Made by a program: the position numbers and the translations under genes
Shown: piece after piece, positions 60,601-64,000 of the stretch
How the letters are laid out: the number at the start of each line of letters is the position of its first letter
How positions within the stretch are numbered: position 1 is the first letter of the stretch
Notes under the pieces: generated by a model
What the model saw: the letters and a program-made list of their open reading frames with translations, nothing else
What the model was told of the DNA's origin: nothing
The model's database searches: none
Source: Vibrio sp. JPW-9-11-11
Lineage (GTDB): Bacteria > Pseudomonadota > Gammaproteobacteria > Enterobacterales > Vibrionaceae
Direction of reading: 5' to 3'
Length of the DNA stretch: 64,000 nucleotides
NCBI RefSeq assembly: GCF_013369335.1
Contig: NZ_SZQJ01000007.1
Location: 124,001-188,000 of the forward strand

Positions 60601-62078
60601 TCGTCTCGGTGAAATTGGTTTCAGAGCCCGGTGTCGGCACCATCGCCACCGGTGTGGCTAAAGCCTATGCCGATTTAATTACCATTTCAGGTTACGACGG
60701 CGGTACTGCGGCGAGCCCACTCACCTCGGTCAAATATGCTGGCAGCCCTTGGGAACTGGGACTGGCAGAAACTCAACAAGCGCTGGTTGCCAACGGTCTG
60801 CGCCACAAGATTCGCCTGCAAGTTGATGGCGGCCTTAAGACCGGACTCGACGTCGTTAAAGCCGCAATTTTAGGCGCAGAAAGCTTTGGCTTTGGTACCG
60901 CACCTATGGTGGCGATGGGATGTAAGTTCTTGCGCATTTGTCACCTCAACAACTGTGCAACGGGTGTCGCGACTCAAGATGACACCTTACGTCGCGAGTA
61001 TTTCAAAGGCTTGCCAGAAATGGTGATGAACTACTTTGTTGGCCTTGCTGATGAAGTACGCGAGCTACTTGCAGAACTTGGGGTAGAGAAGCTAACCGAT
61101 CTGATTGGCCGAACAGACTTGCTTGAAGCAGTTGAAGGCATGACAGCCAAACAGAGCAAGCTCGACTTATCGAGCATTCTTGAAGCTCCCGTTTCTGGAC
61201 AAGGGCATCCACTGTTCTGGAGCGAGCCAAACGCACCCTTTGATAAAGCAGAGCTCAACAGCAAGATTGTCGATGAAGCCATGCACGCCATTGAAGCTAA
61301 ACAGTCGATTGATTTGTTTTACAAGATCATCAACACCGACCGCTCGGTTGGTGCGCGCTTATCGGGTGAGATTGCAAAACGCTACGGCAACCAAGGGATG
61401 GCGGCCTCGCCGATCAAACTTCACCTTGATGGTACCGCAGGCCAGTCATTTGGTGTATGGAATGCTGGCGGAGTTGAACTGTATCTCACCGGCGATGCCA
61501 ACGACTACGTCGGAAAAGGCATGGCTGGCGGTAAAGTAGTGATCAAACCTCATCAAGGTACGGCGTTTAAATGTAATGAAGCAACCATTATCGGTAACAC
61601 CTGTCTATACGGCGCTACGGGTGGCAAACTATTTGCTGCTGGCACCGCAGGCGAGCGTTTTGGCGTTCGTAACTCTGGCACCATTGCCGTCATTGAGGGT
61701 GCAGGCGACAACGCCTGTGAATATATGACAGGCGGTATTGTTGCCATTCTTGGCGCTACTGGGGTGAACTTTGGCGCGGGGATGACGGGTGGTTTCGCCT
61801 ACGTGCTCGACCAGAATGATGACTTCCAAGGTCGTGTCAATAATGAATCGGTCGAAGCAGTTGCGTTGTCGGACCTTTATATCCATCAAGAACACTTGCG
61901 TGGTTTGATTGCCGAACACCTTGAAGAGACAGGGTCGGTACATGCCGAGGACATATTGGCCAACTTTGATGAATGGATTCCAAAGTTCTATTTAGTGAAA
62001 CCGCAAGCGGCTGATCTAAATACGCTGCTCGGTCACCAAAGTCGCAGCGCTGCTGAACTGCGCGTTCAAGCCCAGTAA
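57615..62078 (+). CDS. gltB: Glutamate synthase large subunit, second copy (enteric type)
   Basis: A second GOGAT alpha subunit of 1487 residues. The catalytic nucleophile is Cys13 ([12 protein letters not shown]), so a 12-residue propeptide is removed. The 3Fe-4S cysteines are Cys1103, Cys1109 and Cys1114 ([12 protein letters not shown]). Sequence blocks throughout, and the C-terminus [13 protein letters not shown], match E. coli GltB as I recall it far better than the first copy does. AGGGAGAA lies about 5 bases before the ATG. Transcription is probably independent, since a terminator lies upstream. Confidence 0.96.
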   Translation: MALYDPRLEKDNCGFGLIAHMEGEPSHKLVRTAISALDRMTHRGGIAADGKTGDGCGLLLQKPDSYLRLIAEENGFNLGKQYAVGMIFFSQDADKAAQAQQVVNQELAKETLTVAGWREVPINPSVLGPIAVDSLPNIQQVFISAPAGWRERDIERRLYIARRRIEKQIVEDNDFYICSLSTQVMVYKGLCMPADLPRFYLDLADLRMESAICLFHQRFSTNTQPRWPLAQPFRYLAHNGEINTIQGNRQWARARAYKFASPLLPDLQTAAPFVNETGSDSSSLDNMLDLFLSGGMDIFRAMRMLVPPAWQNHPDMDPDLRAFYDFNSKHMEPWDGPAGIVLSDGRYAACNLDRNGLRPARYVITKDKLITLASEVGIWDYAPDEVAEKGRVGPGELLVVDTRRGKLWQSSEIDNDLKGRHPYREWMDNNVHKLTPFSQLPEDQVGERSFDDDQLKTFQKQFAMSNEEVDQVLRVLGEMGQEAVGSMGDDTPMAVLSSKERLVTDYFRQKFAQVTNPPIDPLREKHVMSLATSVGQEMNVFCETDGHAHRVTFDSPVLLYSDMKQLLELSDDHYRSSVIDINYDPSEKDLKQAILDLCDHAESLVRDGTVLVVLSDRNLSKSTLPIPAAMAVGAVQTRLVETNLRCDANIIAETGSVRDPHQFAVLLGFGATAVYPYLAYEALSKMIDDGGLNKSYREVMQNYQYGINKGLYKIMSKMGISTVASYRCSQLFEAVGLGQELVDLCFSGVTTRIQGASFEDFQQDLFNLSRKAWAKRKPIEHGGLLKYVHGGEYHAYNPDVVSTLQQAVKSGESSDYKTFASQVNQRPTAMLRDLMQLKKSDKPLPLEKIEPSTELFKRFDSAAMSIGALSPEAHEALATAMNRLGGYSNSGEGGEDPRRFGTERNSRIKQIASGRFGVTPHYLTNADVLQIKVAQGAKPGEGGQLPGHKVTAEIAKLRYSVQGVTLISPPPHHDIYSIEDLAQLIFDLKQVNPKALVSVKLVSEPGVGTIATGVAKAYADLITISGYDGGTAASPLTSVKYAGSPWELGLAETQQALVANGLRHKIRLQVDGGLKTGLDVVKAAILGAESFGFGTAPMVAMGCKFLRICHLNNCATGVATQDDTLRREYFKGLPEMVMNYFVGLADEVRELLAELGVEKLTDLIGRTDLLEAVEGMTAKQSKLDLSSILEAPVSGQGHPLFWSEPNAPFDKAELNSKIVDEAMHAIEAKQSIDLFYKIINTDRSVGARLSGEIAKRYGNQGMAASPIKLHLDGTAGQSFGVWNAGGVELYLTGDANDYVGKGMAGGKVVIKPHQGTAFKCNEATIIGNTCLYGATGGKLFAAGTAGERFGVRNSGTIAVIEGAGDNACEYMTGGIVAILGATGVNFGAGMTGGFAYVLDQNDDFQGRVNNESVEAVALSDLYIHQEHLRGLIAEHLEETGSVHAEDILANFDEWIPKFYLVKPQAADLNTLLGHQSRSAAELRVQAQ

Positions 62079-62096
62079 GTCATGGAGGATGTATAA

Positions 62097-63512
<1,416 letters not shown>

Positions 63513-63529
63513 CCGATTCAGCAAAAATA

Positions 63530-63560
63530 AAAAAAGGATCCGCTATTTGGATCCTTTTTC
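63530..63560 (+). terminator. Terminator of the second gltBD operon
   Basis: An inverted repeat AAAAAGGATCC / GGATCCTTTTT with a 7-base loop, followed by CTTTTT, lies about 20 bases past the gltD stop. Confidence 0.9.
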
Positions 63561-63605
63561 TTTTTAAACCATATAATTAAGTCATTATCTTCGAGGAGTC
63601 ATCAC

Positions 63606-64000
63606 ATGAACAAAGCGCTACTACTCGCCTTTTCTCTCATCACTTTGACCGCCTGTAGCCAAGGAGTGACGACTATGACAGACCGAACCGACGTTCCGTG
63701 CGGTGATAAGCCCAATTGCGTATCGACTCAGGACCAACGTGAAAAGTTTGCTCTTGCGCCTTTCTCTTTGACACCGCAAGCTAATATCGAGTCCATTGAA
63801 CAAGTCGCTTTGCAGCTACCTGGCGCCAAAACTGCTGTCAAAGAAGACGACTATCTAAGAATCGAGTGTACGTCTAAGATCATGCGCTTTGTCGATGATT
63901 TGGAGTTAAGAATCGAAGGCTACAAACTGATTGTTCGATCTGAATCTCGCGTTGGTTATTCTGACTTTGGCGTCAACCGTAAACGTGCTGAACAGCTAAG
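63606..64000 (+). CDS. DUF1499 lipoprotein (cut by the window end)
   Basis: The reading frame starts at 63606 after GAGGAG and stays open to the window edge, giving 131 codons. It encodes a lipoprotein signal peptide with LTAC (Cys17, then Ser). DUF1499 features follow: PCGDKPNCVSTQ at about 31-43 and the FVDDLELRIEG...RVGYSDFGVNRKRAE block. The molecular function of DUF1499 is unknown. By family length only a few residues should be missing. It has its own ribosome site and follows a terminator, so a separate promoter is likely. Confidence 0.85.
   Translation, partial: MNKALLLAFSLITLTACSQGVTTMTDRTDVPCGDKPNCVSTQDQREKFALAPFSLTPQANIESIEQVALQLPGAKTAVKEDDYLRIECTSKIMRFVDDLELRIEGYKLIVRSESRVGYSDFGVNRKRAEQL

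Overview
The window is a stretch of core chromosome from a gammaproteobacterium, almost certainly a Vibrio or close Vibrionaceae relative. Supporting signs are an H292-type ArcB hybrid kinase, the nudF-yqiB-cpdA-yqiA-parE-parC block diverging from tolC, a dciA gene next to secA, a division/cell-wall (dcw) cluster without ddlB, and two GOGAT operons in tandem. This assignment rests on recalled gene order and protein families, not on a database search. I see no tRNA genes, CRISPR array, insertion sequence, prophage or genomic island. Nearly every gene is full length and recognisable, so this is a housekeeping region. I found no convincing new multi-gene system; what is unusual lies mostly in regulatory DNA and structured RNA.

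Layout. 1-5200: dapB, mutT and secA on the minus strand, with dciA diverging from secA. 5200-21900: lpxC and the dcw cluster on the minus strand, in transcription order rsmH, ftsL, ftsI, murE, murF, mraY, murD, ftsW, murG, murC, ftsQ, ftsA, ftsZ, lpxC, with overlaps or very short gaps through most of it. Two strong internal promoters sit before ftsQ and before lpxC. mraZ and ddlB are absent. 21900-22390: RNase P RNA (minus strand), with a threefold repeat in its P3 arm. 22500-26800: rsmI, diverging from the envelope/replication operon lpoA-yraN-diaA-dolP. 26800-31800 (all minus strand): sspA-sspB, the cytochrome bc1 operon petABC, and rplM-rpsI with a structured leader. 32000-36450: zapE, then zapG (yhcB), degQ and degS on the plus strand. 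36480-43370: nudF-yqiB-cpdA-yqiA-parE-parC (minus strand). 43600-50640: tolC (plus), then an uncharacterised lipoprotein, arcB, a PAS-GGDEF diguanylate cyclase and yhcC (minus). 51170-63510: two glutamate synthase operons of different subfamilies, both on the plus strand, followed by a DUF1499 lipoprotein cut by the window end.

Functional themes. The first third makes lipid A (LpxC), peptidoglycan precursors (DapB, MurC-G, MraY) and the divisome (FtsL, I, W, Q, A, Z). LpoA, DolP, ZapE, ZapG, DegQ, DegS, SecA and TolC extend this envelope theme. DciA and DiaA serve replication initiation, and ParC/ParE chromosome segregation. ArcB, cytochrome bc1 and the two GOGATs deal with redox state and nitrogen assimilation.

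Promoter, operator and leader-RNA assignments are by eye from sequence motifs and need experimental support. Protein identities rest on visible catalytic motifs, length and neighbourhood.
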